From positions 1,116,001 through 1,180,000 of the forward strand of contig NZ_CP122458.1 in NCBI RefSeq assembly GCF_032598905.1: 64,000 bases of DNA, read 5' to 3'. This DNA comes from Streptomyces sp. 11x1 (lineage in GTDB: Bacteria > Actinomycetota > Actinomycetes > Streptomycetales > Streptomycetaceae). Positions 34,713 through 43,378 of this stretch are shown piece by piece. The notes below the pieces were generated by a model, which worked only from the letters and a program-made list of their open reading frames with translations, had not been told where the DNA came from and searched no databases. The translations under genes and the position numbers were made by a program. How positions within the stretch are numbered: position 1 is the stretch's first letter; each line of letters begins with the position of its first letter.

Positions 34713-35603
34713 TCATACGTACTGCCGCTGCGGCACGGTGATGCGGTAACCGGAGTCCAGCAGCTCGGGCAGATAGTCGCGCAGGGCCGCCACGCTCTGC
34801 GAGCGGTCGCCGCCCGCGTCGTGGGAGAGCACGACGACCCCGGGGCCCGCGCCGTCCGCCACGCGCTCGGCGATGGAGTGCGCGCCCGGCCTGCGCCAGT
34901 CCAGGGTGTCCACGGTCCAGCCGAGCGGCTCCATGCCGAGCTCCGCGCCGAACCGGAACGCGGCCCGGTTCCAGGCACCGTAGGGCGCACGGAACCACAG
35001 CGGCGGTTCGCCGTAAGCCTTCTCGATGATCTCGCTGGTGCGGGCCATCTCCGTGTGGACCCTGGAGCGGGGGAGGGTGGTGAGCAGCGGGTGGGACCAG
35101 GTGTGGTTGCCGACCGCATGGCCGTCGTCGGCCATCTCGCGCAGCAGATCCTGGTGCTGGACCGCCATCTCCCCGCAGACGAAGAACATCGCCCGGACGT
35201 CGTGCCGGCGCAGGATGCGCAGGATGTCCGGGGTGAAGCGTGGGTCGGGGCCGTCGTCGAAGGTCAGCACCATGCTCCGGCCGCGTCCGTCCACCCGCAG
35301 ATACGGTTCGCGCCGTACTCCGGCCCGGACGAGGGTGCGACGGCGGGTGCGCGGGCCGTACCCGGCGATGGGCTCCAGACGGTACGCGGAGGGTCGGAGC
35401 GCGGGCCGACCCGGCGGACCGGCGGCCGGGGCGAGGGCTCTGGCCGGTGCCGGGCCGGGGGCCCCGTCGCCGACGAGCAGGGCGGCGGTGCCCGCTGTGC
35501 CGGCGGCGCCCAGCAGGGCGGCCGTACCGGTCAGCAGGTGGCGGCGCGTGAACAGGCGGCGCGTGAACAGGCGGCGCCCTGTGAGCGTCTGATCCTTCGT
35601 CAT
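34713..35603 (-). CDS. Tat-exported polysaccharide deacetylase (NodB domain)
   Basis: Hydrolase of 296 residues that removes acetyl groups from chitin-like or peptidoglycan sugars. Motif 1 is TFDDGPD, motif 2 NHTWSHP (two metal-binding His), motif 3 RAPYG, then DTLDW and LSHDAGGDRSQS. The N-terminus has a twin-arginine signal RRLFTRRHLLTGTAALLG, with the RRLFT unit duplicated by a 15-bp tandem repeat. The adjacent sortase gene ends 57 bp away on the other strand. The substrate is not known. Confidence 0.9.
   Translation of the reverse strand: MTKDQTLTGRRLFTRRLFTRRHLLTGTAALLGAAGTAGTAALLVGDGAPGPAPARALAPAAGPPGRPALRPSAYRLEPIAGYGPRTRRRTLVRAGVRREPYLRVDGRGRSMVLTFDDGPDPRFTPDILRILRRHDVRAMFFVCGEMAVQHQDLLREMADDGHAVGNHTWSHPLLTTLPRSRVHTEMARTSEIIEKAYGEPPLWFRAPYGAWNRAAFRFGAELGMEPLGWTVDTLDWRRPGAHSIAERVADGAGPGVVVLSHDAGGDRSQSVAALRDYLPELLDSGYRITVPQRQYV
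35541..35580 (-). repeat. 15-bp tandem repeat duplicating the Tat motif
   Basis: GCGGCGCGTGAACAG occurs twice perfectly (35541-35555, 35556-35570) and then partially, giving RRLFT-RRLFT-RRHLL in the signal peptide. Confidence 0.9.
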
Positions 35604-35749
35604 GACTCATCAGTCGACCAAGGCGAGGGCGGCGCACCACCACGACACCGGGGTGGCGGCATGGAATCACACGATGAGAGCAGTTTTCCGCGCCCCTGAC
35701 GACCGCCCGGCGCACGCCGGGGGCCGGGTGCTCGGATAGCCTCGCGAGC

Positions 35750-36211
35750 GTGACCGATCAGCAAGCACACCGGTTCGAACGCGGCACCGACGGCCCCAAG
35801 GTCGTCCTCGTCGGACTGGACGGTTCCGACACGTCCCTGCGCGCGGTGTCCTACGCCGCCGGTCTCGCCCGCCGCCAGCACGCGCTGCTCGCCATCGTGT
35901 ACGTACAGCCGCTGCTGGCGACGAGCGCGGCGCTCGGGATGCCGGTGGCGGGGACGACCGAGGAGATCGCCGAGCAGCTGGTGGCGGAGATCCGGGAGGC
36001 CGCCGAGCAGGTGAAGGGCGTCTTCGAGGTGCGCTGGGAGTTCCACACCTTCCGGGGCGACCCGTACAGCGGTCTGGTGACGGCGGCGGATCAGCTGAAG
36101 GCGGACACGGTCGTGGTGGGCGCCTCCCAGCAGGCCGGTCACCGCATCGTCGGCTCGGTCGCCCTGCGCCTGGTGAAGGCGGGCCGCTGGCCGGTGACGG
36201 TGGTGCCGTAG
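35750..36211 (+). CDS. Universal stress protein family protein
   Basis: Single-domain Usp of 153 residues: VVLVGLDGSDTSLRAV at the start, ADTVVVGASQQAGHRIVGSVALRLVKAGRWPVTVVP at the end. The G-x2-G part of the ATP-binding motif is not standard (GASQ), while the later GS is kept, so ATP binding is uncertain. GTG start; the preceding CGCGAGC is a weak ribosome site. Confidence 0.88.
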   Translation: MTDQQAHRFERGTDGPKVVLVGLDGSDTSLRAVSYAAGLARRQHALLAIVYVQPLLATSAALGMPVAGTTEEIAEQLVAEIREAAEQVKGVFEVRWEFHTFRGDPYSGLVTAADQLKADTVVVGASQQAGHRIVGSVALRLVKAGRWPVTVVP

Positions 36212-36339
36212 GTTCGCCGGTGGTGGTGGTCCGGGTCCGCCGACCGTTCGTCGCACCGTTCGTCGACAGGTTCGACCGCCCGCCGCACATCCGTGACCGG
36301 CCTCTGTCCCCGCGCAGCGCCCCGCGTTCCCATACGGCC

Positions 36340-36885
36340 ATGACGGCCGGAACCACGATCACCAACGGGACGACCGCCGAACACGAGCTGGCCGAGCTCC
36401 AGCGCGAACACGGCCGCCCCCTCTTCGCCCTGCTGCTGCGGCTCTCCGACGGGGACCGCCATCGCGCCGAGGACCTGGTGCAGGAGACTTTCGTGCGCGC
36501 CTGGCAACACCCCGAGGCGCTGCGCGCAGACGACTTCGACTCCGTACGCCCCTGGCTGCTCACCGTCGGGCGGCGACTCGCCATAGACGCGCGGCGGGCC
36601 CGGCAGGCGCGCCCCGCGGAGGTGGGGGACGCGGTGCTGGAGAACGCCCGAGTGATGACCGATCACGCCGATCGGTCGGTGGCGACGCTCGATGTACGGG
36701 AAGCTGTGAAGACACTCACTCCCGAGCACCGCGAAGTACTGGTGCAGGTGTACTTCCAGGGGGCGAGTGTGGCGGAAGCCGCCGAAGCCCTCGGGATCCC
36801 GCCCGGTACGGTGAAGTCTCGCGCGTACTACGCACTGCGCGCCCTACGCCGGGTGCTTCCGGGATACGCGGCCGACCTGCAGTGA
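36340..36885 (+). CDS. ECF-type RNA polymerase sigma factor
   Basis: Sigma factor of 181 residues with region 2 (LLRLSDGDRHRAEDLVQETFVRAW, RPWLLTVGRRLAIDARRAR) and region 4 (LTPEHREVLVQVYFQGASVAEAAE, then GIPPGTVKSRAYYALRALRRVL). ATG at 36340 starts the conserved part; the in-frame leader back to 36220 is rejected. A zinc anti-sigma-like protein is encoded two genes on, so the trio probably forms a regulatory unit. Target promoters are not predictable here. Confidence 0.9.
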   Translation: MTAGTTITNGTTAEHELAELQREHGRPLFALLLRLSDGDRHRAEDLVQETFVRAWQHPEALRADDFDSVRPWLLTVGRRLAIDARRARQARPAEVGDAVLENARVMTDHADRSVATLDVREAVKTLTPEHREVLVQVYFQGASVAEAAEALGIPPGTVKSRAYYALRALRRVLPGYAADLQ

Positions 36886-37040
36886 AACCCATGGCCGAGT
36901 CAAACCTCCGTAAAGCGCCTTGCTGAGGACCCCTGTTGAGCAATCAGCTGTCTTCTATCCGTGTTCCGGATGGGGGCCGGGGCCTGGTCTCCAGGCCCGG
37001 GGTCGGGCGACGCGCACGCACCGGAGGAAGGCAGGAAGGG

Positions 37041-37553
37041 ATGCTGCACAGAGGGCACGAGAGCACGGACGGCGCCGGCGGCGGCGAACTGGCCGTCCCG
37101 ATGGCGTGGTTCTACGCCGAGTACATCGCGGAGGAACTGCTGCGGACGGGCGACCTGATGCCGCCGACGTCCTTCGAGTTCCGTGCGGGGCGGGACGCCC
37201 TGGCGCTGACCATCTTCCTCTCGGACGCGGGCGGTGAGCTCTCCGGCATCCGGGTCGTCACACAGCTGGAGACCTGGATGTCGCTGACGGCGTACGACCA
37301 GCCGTGGCAGGACTGGGTGTGCGAGCGCATGGCGGACTTCACCGCCGAGGCGCTGGAGTCGGGCGGCCCGTCCCCGGATCTGGAGCTGGCGGCCGCCGCG
37401 TGGCGCTGGCTGGAGGAGACCGAGCTGCTCGCACCCGACCTGGACGCGGTGCCCGGCGGCGCGGTGCTGGGAGAGGACGACGGCCCGAAGGTCTGGACGC
37501 CGGCCTGGCGGCTCGGTCTGCCGCTGGGGCACCTGGCGATCCACCTCTTCTAG
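37041..37553 (+). CDS. Hypothetical protein between sigma and anti-sigma genes
   Basis: A 170-residue acidic protein not recognised. A conserved-looking core starts PMAWFYAEYIAEELLRTGDLMPPTSFEFRAG and continues with Trp-rich helices (TWMSLTAYDQPWQDWVCERM). No signal peptide or membrane helix. The ATG at 37041 has GGAAGG upstream; an earlier TTG at 36936 would add a Gly/Arg-rich leader. Its place between a sigma factor and an anti-sigma-like gene suggests a shared transcript, but the gaps (about 155 and 204 bp) leave room for separate promoters. Confidence 0.7.
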   Translation: MLHRGHESTDGAGGGELAVPMAWFYAEYIAEELLRTGDLMPPTSFEFRAGRDALALTIFLSDAGGELSGIRVVTQLETWMSLTAYDQPWQDWVCERMADFTAEALESGGPSPDLELAAAAWRWLEETELLAPDLDAVPGGAVLGEDDGPKVWTPAWRLGLPLGHLAIHLF

Positions 37554-37757
37554 CCGGCGTACCCCGGGGCCGGGTGTCGACCGCCACCTGTCCCGGCCTT
37601 GCCCGACCAACTTTTTCCGTCCGGGACCAATCCGCCCCGCGGACGGCTCCGAATCTTTTGGTTGGCATTGTCGTGAGGCTTGAGTGATTCGCCGGTCTGG
37701 TCCGTACCGGTGGGGGCAGGAAGCAACCCCCACCGCACACCGGCCCGAGGAATCGCC

Positions 37758-38417
37758 ATGTGGTCCCAGGATCGTCATCACGACGTCGGCGCGTACGCGC
37801 TGGGCGTGCTGGACGAGGTGGATTCGTTCCACTTCGAGGACCATGTCCGCGGCTGCCCGCAGTGCGCGCTACAGGTCACCGAGTTCCGTCCGGCTGCCCG
37901 GCAGCTGATGCTGTACCGCAACGCGACCCCGCGCTCCGTACACCCGTTCGCGGCGCCCGGCCCCCGGATGCTCGGACGGCTGCTGGACGAGGTGGCCGCC
38001 CGCCACCGGGCGAAGCGCCGGCGCTGGCTGTTCGCCCTCGCGGCCTCCGTGGTCATCGCCGTCGGCGGCCCCGCCGTGGCCGTTCTCGCAGGTCCGGGCG
38101 AGGCTCCGGACACCGTCGCCGCCACCGACTCCAAGACGGGCGTCTGGGCCGAGGTCAAGGCCGAGGAACGGCTCTGGGGCAGTGACATCGAGCTGAAGGT
38201 CAAGGAGGCCGAGGGCGTCCACGCCTGCCGCCTCGTGGTGATCGGCAAGGACGGCTCCGAGGAGACGGCCGCGAACTGGAAGTCCCCCGAGGGCGCCGAC
38301 AAGGCCTCCGAGATGGTAGGGGGAACCGCCATGCAGCGCGAGGACATCAGCCACTTCGAGGTGCGCAGCCAGGACGGCGAACTCCTGGTGACGATCGAGG
38401 CCCCGGCCTGGCGCTGA
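37758..38417 (+). CDS. Zinc-binding anti-sigma-like membrane protein
   Basis: A 219-residue protein. The N-terminal ZAS motif H-x3-C-x2-C is present (HVRGCPQC), preceded by an extra His (HFEDH). A transmembrane helix at about 93-113 (WLFALAASVVIAVGGPAVAVL) follows a basic RAKRRR stop. The extracytoplasmic part is about 105 residues with an Ig-like pattern ending VTIEAPAWR. It would hold the ECF sigma encoded upstream and release it on a signal across the membrane. ATG with GAGGAA upstream. Confidence 0.85.
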   Translation: MWSQDRHHDVGAYALGVLDEVDSFHFEDHVRGCPQCALQVTEFRPAARQLMLYRNATPRSVHPFAAPGPRMLGRLLDEVAARHRAKRRRWLFALAASVVIAVGGPAVAVLAGPGEAPDTVAATDSKTGVWAEVKAEERLWGSDIELKVKEAEGVHACRLVVIGKDGSEETAANWKSPEGADKASEMVGGTAMQREDISHFEVRSQDGELLVTIEAPAWR

Positions 38418-38501
38418 ACCAGGCCCGCATTGGTCCGTACCTTCAATGGTTGCGGATCATGACCGACGCCGGTTCCGGGCTGTTCGAGCGGTCGATCAGG
38501 A

Positions 38502-39371
38502 CTACTTGAGCAACCGGGACAACCGTCGGTCGGCGAGGGGCTTGCCTCCCGTCTGACAGGTCGGGCAGTACTGCAGCGAGGAGTCGCTGAAGGAGACCTC
38601 CCGGACCGTGTCACCGCACACTGGGCACGGCTCCCCCGTACGGCCGTGGACCCGGAGCCCGCTCTTCTTCTCCGCCTTCAGCCTTCCGGCCGCCAGCCCC
38701 CGGGAGCGCTCGACGGCCTCGGTGAGCGTGACGCGCAGCGCCTCGTGGAGGTGGCGGACCTCCTCCGGCCTGAGCGACGAGGCCAGCTTGAAGGGCGACA
38801 TCTTCGCGGCGTGCAGGATCTCGTCGCTGTACGCGTTCCCGATGCCCGCGATCAGGCTCTGGTCCCGCAGCGCGCCCTTGATCTGCCGCCGCTCCCCCGC
38901 GAGCAGCCCGGCGAAGCGGGTCACGTCGAAATCGTCGGCGAGCGGGTCCGGGCCGAGCCGGGCGATGCCCGGCACCTCCGCCGGGTCCCGTACGAGGTGG
39001 ACCGCGAGCCGCTTCTGCGTCCCGGCCTCGGTGAGGTCGAAGCCCTCGCCGGTCTCCAGGGCGACCCGCATCGCGAGCGGGCTCCTGCCTCCGGGTCTCG
39101 GCGGTCCGTCCGGCAGCCGGTCCTTCCACTGGAGCCAGCCGGCCCGCGCCAGATGCGTGACGAGGTGCAGCTCGCCGTCGTCCGCCGCGAGGTCGAGGAA
39201 CTTCCCGCGCCTGCGTACGCCGGTGACCTCCCGGCCCTCGAAGGCGCTCAAGGGTGGGTCGTACGTCTTCAGCACGCTGATGGCCACGGGCAGCACGCGG
39301 ACGACCTCATGACCGACGATCTTGCCGACCAGGAAGTCCCGGAGAGCCTCCACCTCGGGCAATTCAGGCAT
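38502..39371 (-). CDS. Fpg/Nei family DNA glycosylase
   Basis: Base-excision repair enzyme of 289 residues. The mature N-terminus PELPEVE supplies the catalytic Pro and Glu. A lysine lies in RRRGKFLDL, and a helix-two-turn-helix contains GIGNAYSDEILHAAKMSP. The C-terminal zinc finger is CPVCGD and CPTCQTGG. Which lesions it removes (8-oxoguanine or oxidised pyrimidines) cannot be decided, so no symbol is given. It is convergent with the anti-sigma-like gene, 84 bp apart. Confidence 0.93.
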   Translation of the reverse strand: MPELPEVEALRDFLVGKIVGHEVVRVLPVAISVLKTYDPPLSAFEGREVTGVRRRGKFLDLAADDGELHLVTHLARAGWLQWKDRLPDGPPRPGGRSPLAMRVALETGEGFDLTEAGTQKRLAVHLVRDPAEVPGIARLGPDPLADDFDVTRFAGLLAGERRQIKGALRDQSLIAGIGNAYSDEILHAAKMSPFKLASSLRPEEVRHLHEALRVTLTEAVERSRGLAAGRLKAEKKSGLRVHGRTGEPCPVCGDTVREVSFSDSSLQYCPTCQTGGKPLADRRLSRLLK

Positions 39372-39449
39372 ACGTCCAGAGTGCCATGCGGCTCCGCCGG
39401 GTGCGGGTGGGGTGGGGGCGGGTGGGGACGCGTGGACGGCCGCCGGCCC

Positions 39450-39591
39450 GGTGGGGCTTCTCGCGCAGTTCCCTGCGCCTCTGAAAAGCAGGGGCTGCGC
39501 CCCGTGCTCTTCATGCCCGCCGCCGGTTGCCTTCAATGCCCCGGGGGCCTGGTCTTTCAGGGGCGCGGGGAACTGCGCGAGAAGCCCCACC
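39450..39591. repeat. Intergenic repeat family 1, copy D (inverted pair)
   Basis: Arms at 39450-39486 and 39555-39591 are complementary in 35 of 37 positions. The centre holds a GGGGCTGCGCCCC palindrome near 39491-39503. Folded, it gives a cruciform of about 142 bp between two minus-strand genes. Confidence 0.85.
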
Positions 39592-39627
39592 TGAGCCGCA
39601 CCCGCCAACGAAACAGGCACCCCCGAG

Positions 39628-41718
39628 CTATGAGGCGCCCGCGCCCGGCAGCACGAACTCGCACCACACGCACTTGCCCCCACCCCGCGCCTCCACCCCC
39701 CATACATCCGTCAAGCGGTCCACCAACAGCAACCCCCTCCCCGACACCCCCGCCTCCCCCGCCTCCCTCCGCCGCGGCAGCGCGCTGGAGGAGTCCTCGA
39801 CCTCCACCCGCAACCGCCGTTCGGATCCCGCTAGGGCCCGCAGCGTCACGATCGCGGAGCCCTCCGTGTGCATGAGCGCGTTGGTGATCAGCTCGTCGGC
39901 GACGAGTTCGATCTCGTCGGCCCGATCCCGCGCGCCCCACGTGCGGACCGCCGCGCCGATCATGTGCCGCGCCTCGGTGAGCGCCTCCGGGTCGCCCGGC
40001 GCGACATGCTGCTGGAGCCGCCCGCCGGGCTCCGCGGTGCGGCTGCGACGGCGCAGCAGCAGGAGGGCCACGTCGTCGTCGCCGCCCCGTTCCTCCGCCA
40101 CGTCGATCAGCCGGTCCGCGAGATCGTCGACGTCGTCGGGGCCGGTGGCGATCAGCGTCCTCAGCGTCCGCATGCCGTCGTCGAGGTCGGCGCCGGGCTG
40201 TTCGATGAGGCCGTCGGTGCAGAGCAGCAGCGTCTGTCCGGGGAACATCTCGAGGGTGGTGACGGGGTACTCCAGGCCGCCGAACTCGGCGGACAGCCCG
40301 AGCGGCAGCCCTCCTTCCACGGTGACCCGGTGGCAGGAGCCGTCGGTGTGCCGCATCAGCGGGTCGATGTGGCCTGCCCGGACGGCCTGGACCACCCCGG
40401 TGGACAGGTCGGCCTCCGCGTACAGACAGGTCGCGAAGCGGTCGGTGTCGAGTTCGTGGAGGAAGGCGGAGGCGCGGGCCATCACGGTGGCCGGGGTGTG
40501 GCCCTCGGTGGCGTAGGCCTTCAGGACGATGCGCAGCTGCCCCATGACGGCCGCCGCGTGCGTGTCGTGCCCCTGGACGTCACCGATGACCGCGCCGACG
40601 CGCCCGCCCGGCAGGGGGATCAGGTCGTACCAGTCGCCGCCGATGTCCCGGCCGAGCGAGCCCCCGAAGGACGCGGCGCGGTAGCGGACGGCGATGTCGG
40701 CGCCCGGGACGCTGGGGATGGACCGGGGCAGCATGGCCTGCTGGAGCCCCTCGGCGAGGTCCTTCTCCTGCTCGTAGAACATGGCCCGCTGGAGGCTCTG
40801 GGCGATGCTGCTGCCGAGCGCGATGAGGATGTCGCGTTCCTCGGAGGTGAAGCCGCGCCGGTCGTTGTAGAGCAGTCCCATGGCCCCGATGGGGCGGGCC
40901 TGCACGATCAGCGGCAGATAGGCGGCCGAGGTGATCTTGAGGTCGGTGATGTGCGGCCACAACAGCGGATAGGACTCGGCGAACTCCTCCGGTGACTCGA
41001 TGAAGTGCGGGGCGAGGTGCCGTACGACCTCGTTCATCGGGTACTTCACGTCGAGGCGGGTGATCCGGGTGCCCGGCACATAGCTGTCCTCGGGGCCGGC
41101 GGCGACCATCCGGACGCGTCCGGCCTCCACCAGGCCCATGACGAGGCTGGTCGCGCCGAGGTGGGTGAGTCCGTCGGTGTCCTCCAGGACGTCGATCACG
41201 TCCTGCACGGTCCGCGCGTGGGCCAGGGCGGCCGTGACGACCTGGACGACGTTGGCCTGTCTGCGGCGGACCTCGTCGAGGGCGGCCTGCTCGGTGCGGG
41301 AGCTGATCTCGTCCAGTTCGCGGGTGGCGTCGCGCACGATGCCGATGACCCGGTACGGGCGCCCCGTGGCGTCGCGGCGGATGTAGCCCTGGGTGTGCGT
41401 CCAGCGCAGGGTTCCGTCGCGCAGCCGGATGCGGAAGTAGGCGCCGTAGTTCTCGCTGCCGTCCTTGAGGGCCTGCGAGACCATGGCGTCGAGTCTGTAA
41501 CCCTCCATCGGGGGCACCCGCCCGGAAAGGCTCTCGGGTCTGCCGTCGTACTCCTCCGGGCGCACGTCGAAGATCTCGTGGGCCTTGGCGTCCATGTGGA
41601 ACGCACCGGCGTCGAGGTCCCAGTCGAAGGTGCCCATGAGGTTGAGCGCCAGGACGGGGTCCGGGTGGGAGAGCCAGTCGTCCGGGACGTCCGAGTTGCT
41701 CGCTCCCCGATCAACCAT
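39628..41718 (-). CDS. PAS-GAF-PP2C phosphatase with C-terminal HATPase (SpoIIE/RsbU-like regulator)
   Basis: A 696-residue cytoplasmic signalling protein. A PAS domain (about 25-130, MGTFDWDLDAGAFHMD to IVRDATRELDE), a GAF domain (about 150-325), a PP2C/SpoIIE phosphatase domain (about 345-565, GGDWYDLIPLPGGRVGAVIGDVQGHD) and an anti-sigma-like HATPase (about 585-690, ELITNALMHTEG, GRGLLLVDRLTDVWG). Such proteins dephosphorylate anti-anti-sigma factors and can also phosphorylate partners through the HATPase. The ATG at 41718 lies close to the divergent lipase factor gene. No partner is encoded nearby. Confidence 0.92.
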   Translation of the reverse strand: MVDRGASNSDVPDDWLSHPDPVLALNLMGTFDWDLDAGAFHMDAKAHEIFDVRPEEYDGRPESLSGRVPPMEGYRLDAMVSQALKDGSENYGAYFRIRLRDGTLRWTHTQGYIRRDATGRPYRVIGIVRDATRELDEISSRTEQAALDEVRRRQANVVQVVTAALAHARTVQDVIDVLEDTDGLTHLGATSLVMGLVEAGRVRMVAAGPEDSYVPGTRITRLDVKYPMNEVVRHLAPHFIESPEEFAESYPLLWPHITDLKITSAAYLPLIVQARPIGAMGLLYNDRRGFTSEERDILIALGSSIAQSLQRAMFYEQEKDLAEGLQQAMLPRSIPSVPGADIAVRYRAASFGGSLGRDIGGDWYDLIPLPGGRVGAVIGDVQGHDTHAAAVMGQLRIVLKAYATEGHTPATVMARASAFLHELDTDRFATCLYAEADLSTGVVQAVRAGHIDPLMRHTDGSCHRVTVEGGLPLGLSAEFGGLEYPVTTLEMFPGQTLLLCTDGLIEQPGADLDDGMRTLRTLIATGPDDVDDLADRLIDVAEERGGDDDVALLLLRRRSRTAEPGGRLQQHVAPGDPEALTEARHMIGAAVRTWGARDRADEIELVADELITNALMHTEGSAIVTLRALAGSERRLRVEVEDSSSALPRRREAGEAGVSGRGLLLVDRLTDVWGVEARGGGKCVWCEFVLPGAGAS

Positions 41719-41806
41719 GGGGCCACTTTGACAGCATTTGCCTGATTATTCGAGTGGAGGGATCGATATCGGACCGGACCTCGACGCGCTCACTATCGTC
41801 GGTGGC

Positions 41807-43231
41807 GTGGACTGGTTCACCGCACCCGACCTCTGGCTGAGCCGACTGCTCTTCCAGCGCTCCCTGGCCGTGATCTATGTGGTCGCCTTCCTGGGAGCGG
41901 CCCTGCAGTTCCGCGCACTGATCGGCGAGCGGGGCATGCTGCCGGTACCCCGTTTCGTCGAGCGGGTGCCGTTCCGGCATGCGCCGAGCGTGTTCCACCG
42001 CCACTACTCGGACCGTTTCTTCGCGGCGTGGGCCTGGACGGGCTGCGCGGTGTCGGTGGCGCTGGTCGCCGGGCTGGACTCGCTGCTGCCGCTCTGGGCG
42101 GGCATGGTGCTGTGGTTCGTGCCGTGGGCGATGTACCTGTCGATCGTGAACGTCGGCCAGACCTGGTACTCCTTCGGCTGGGAGTCGCTGCTGCTGGAGG
42201 TCGGTTTCCTGGCCGTCTTCCTCGGCAACGACGAGGTGGCGCCGCCGGTCGTCGTGCTGTTCCTGCTGCGCTGGGTGCTCTTCCGGGTCGAGTTCGGGGC
42301 CGGGCTGATCAAGATGCGCGGCGACGAGTGCTGGCGGAAGCTCACCTGCCTCGACCACCACCACGAGACCCAGCCGATGCCCGGCCCGCTCAGCTGGTTC
42401 TTCCACCACCTCCCCAAGCCGTTCCACCGCGTCGAGGTGGCCGCCAACCACGTCACCCAGCTCGTGGTCCCGTTCCTGCTCTTCACCCCGCAGCCGATCG
42501 CGACGGCCGCCGCCGCGCTGATGATCGCGACACAGCTGTGGCTGGTGCTCTCCGGCAACTTCTCCTGGCTGAACTGGATCACCATCGTGCTGGCCCTGTC
42601 CGCCGTCGATTTCGGCACGGGCACGCGGGACACCCCCGGCCCGCCCCTCTGGTACACGGTCATCGTGTTCGCCGTCGCCGCGCTGATCCTCGGGCTCAGC
42701 TACCACCCGGTCCGCAACATGATCTCCCGCCGCCAGGTCATGAACCGCTCCTTCGACCCGTTGCACCTGGTCAACACCTACGGGGCGTTCGGCAGCGTCA
42801 GCCGGGTGCGGTACGAGGTGGTGGTCGAGGGCACGGCGGACGACGTACCGCGCGAGGACTCCGAGTGGCGGGAGTACGAGTTCCGGGGCAAGCCGGGTGA
42901 TCCGCGGCGCTGGCCCCGTCAATTCGCCCCGTACCATCTGCGGCTCGACTGGCTGATGTGGTTCGCCGCACTCTCCCCGGCGTACGCCGGCTCCTGGTTC
43001 GGCGCCCTGGTGGAACGCCTTCTGGAGAACGACCGCGACACGCTCCGCCTGCTGCGCCGCTCCCCCTTCCCCGCCGACGCCCCGCCGCGCTTCGTCCGCG
43101 CCCGCCTCTTCCGCTACCGCTACACGACCTGGCGTGAGCTGCGGGAGACGGGAGCGTGCTGGGAGCGGACGTACGTACGGGAGTTCCTGCCCCCGACGCG
43201 GCTGGCCGCGTCGCCCGCGCGCAACCCCTGA
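41807..43231 (+). CDS. Lipase maturation factor family protein
   Basis: Membrane protein of about 474 residues with many hydrophobic helices: QRSLAVIYVVAFLGAALQF, AAWAWTGCAVSVALVAG, VPWAMYLSIVNVGQTWYSF and several more to about residue 310, then a soluble C-terminal domain (RVRYEVVVEGTADD, QFAPYHLRLDWLMWFAALSP). The FHHLPKPFHRVEVAANHVTQ segment fits the LMF family, related to LMF1, which helps lipases fold in the ER in animals. A GTG at 41807 is preferred since it starts at VDWFTAPDLWLSRLLFQR; a TTG at 41738 is possible but almost abuts the divergent gene start. The role in bacteria is undefined. Confidence 0.82.
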   Translation: MDWFTAPDLWLSRLLFQRSLAVIYVVAFLGAALQFRALIGERGMLPVPRFVERVPFRHAPSVFHRHYSDRFFAAWAWTGCAVSVALVAGLDSLLPLWAGMVLWFVPWAMYLSIVNVGQTWYSFGWESLLLEVGFLAVFLGNDEVAPPVVVLFLLRWVLFRVEFGAGLIKMRGDECWRKLTCLDHHHETQPMPGPLSWFFHHLPKPFHRVEVAANHVTQLVVPFLLFTPQPIATAAAALMIATQLWLVLSGNFSWLNWITIVLALSAVDFGTGTRDTPGPPLWYTVIVFAVAALILGLSYHPVRNMISRRQVMNRSFDPLHLVNTYGAFGSVSRVRYEVVVEGTADDVPREDSEWREYEFRGKPGDPRRWPRQFAPYHLRLDWLMWFAALSPAYAGSWFGALVERLLENDRDTLRLLRRSPFPADAPPRFVRARLFRYRYTTWRELRETGACWERTYVREFLPPTRLAASPARNP

Positions 43232-43299
43232 CCGGGCCGGGCACGGACTTCTTCACGGCGGCCTCTCGACGCGGGGCCGCCCCACAGGGCACAGTGCTG

Positions 43300-43330
43300 G
43301 GCGTACTCGATCACTACTCACGAGTACGCC
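43300..43330. promoter_or_regulatory. Inverted repeat upstream of the amidase gene
   Basis: GGCGTACTCG (43300-43309) and CGAGTACGCC (43321-43330) are perfect 10-bp arms 11 bp apart, 48 bp before the amidase start. It could be an operator; a weak terminator for the upstream gene is the alternative. Confidence 0.4.
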
Positions 43331-43378
43331 TCGCCGTCGCGTACGAACCGACGCGCACGACACCGCCAGGGAGCGCCC

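Noticed and set aside
38420..38500. Terminator between the convergent anti-sigma-like and glycosylase genes
   Set aside because: Only a short ACCA/TGGT pairing was found; not convincing.
41728..41755. TTGACA box in the gap between the phosphatase and lipase-factor genes as a promoter
   Set aside because: The candidate -10 sequences are at poor spacing; the evidence is too weak to list.
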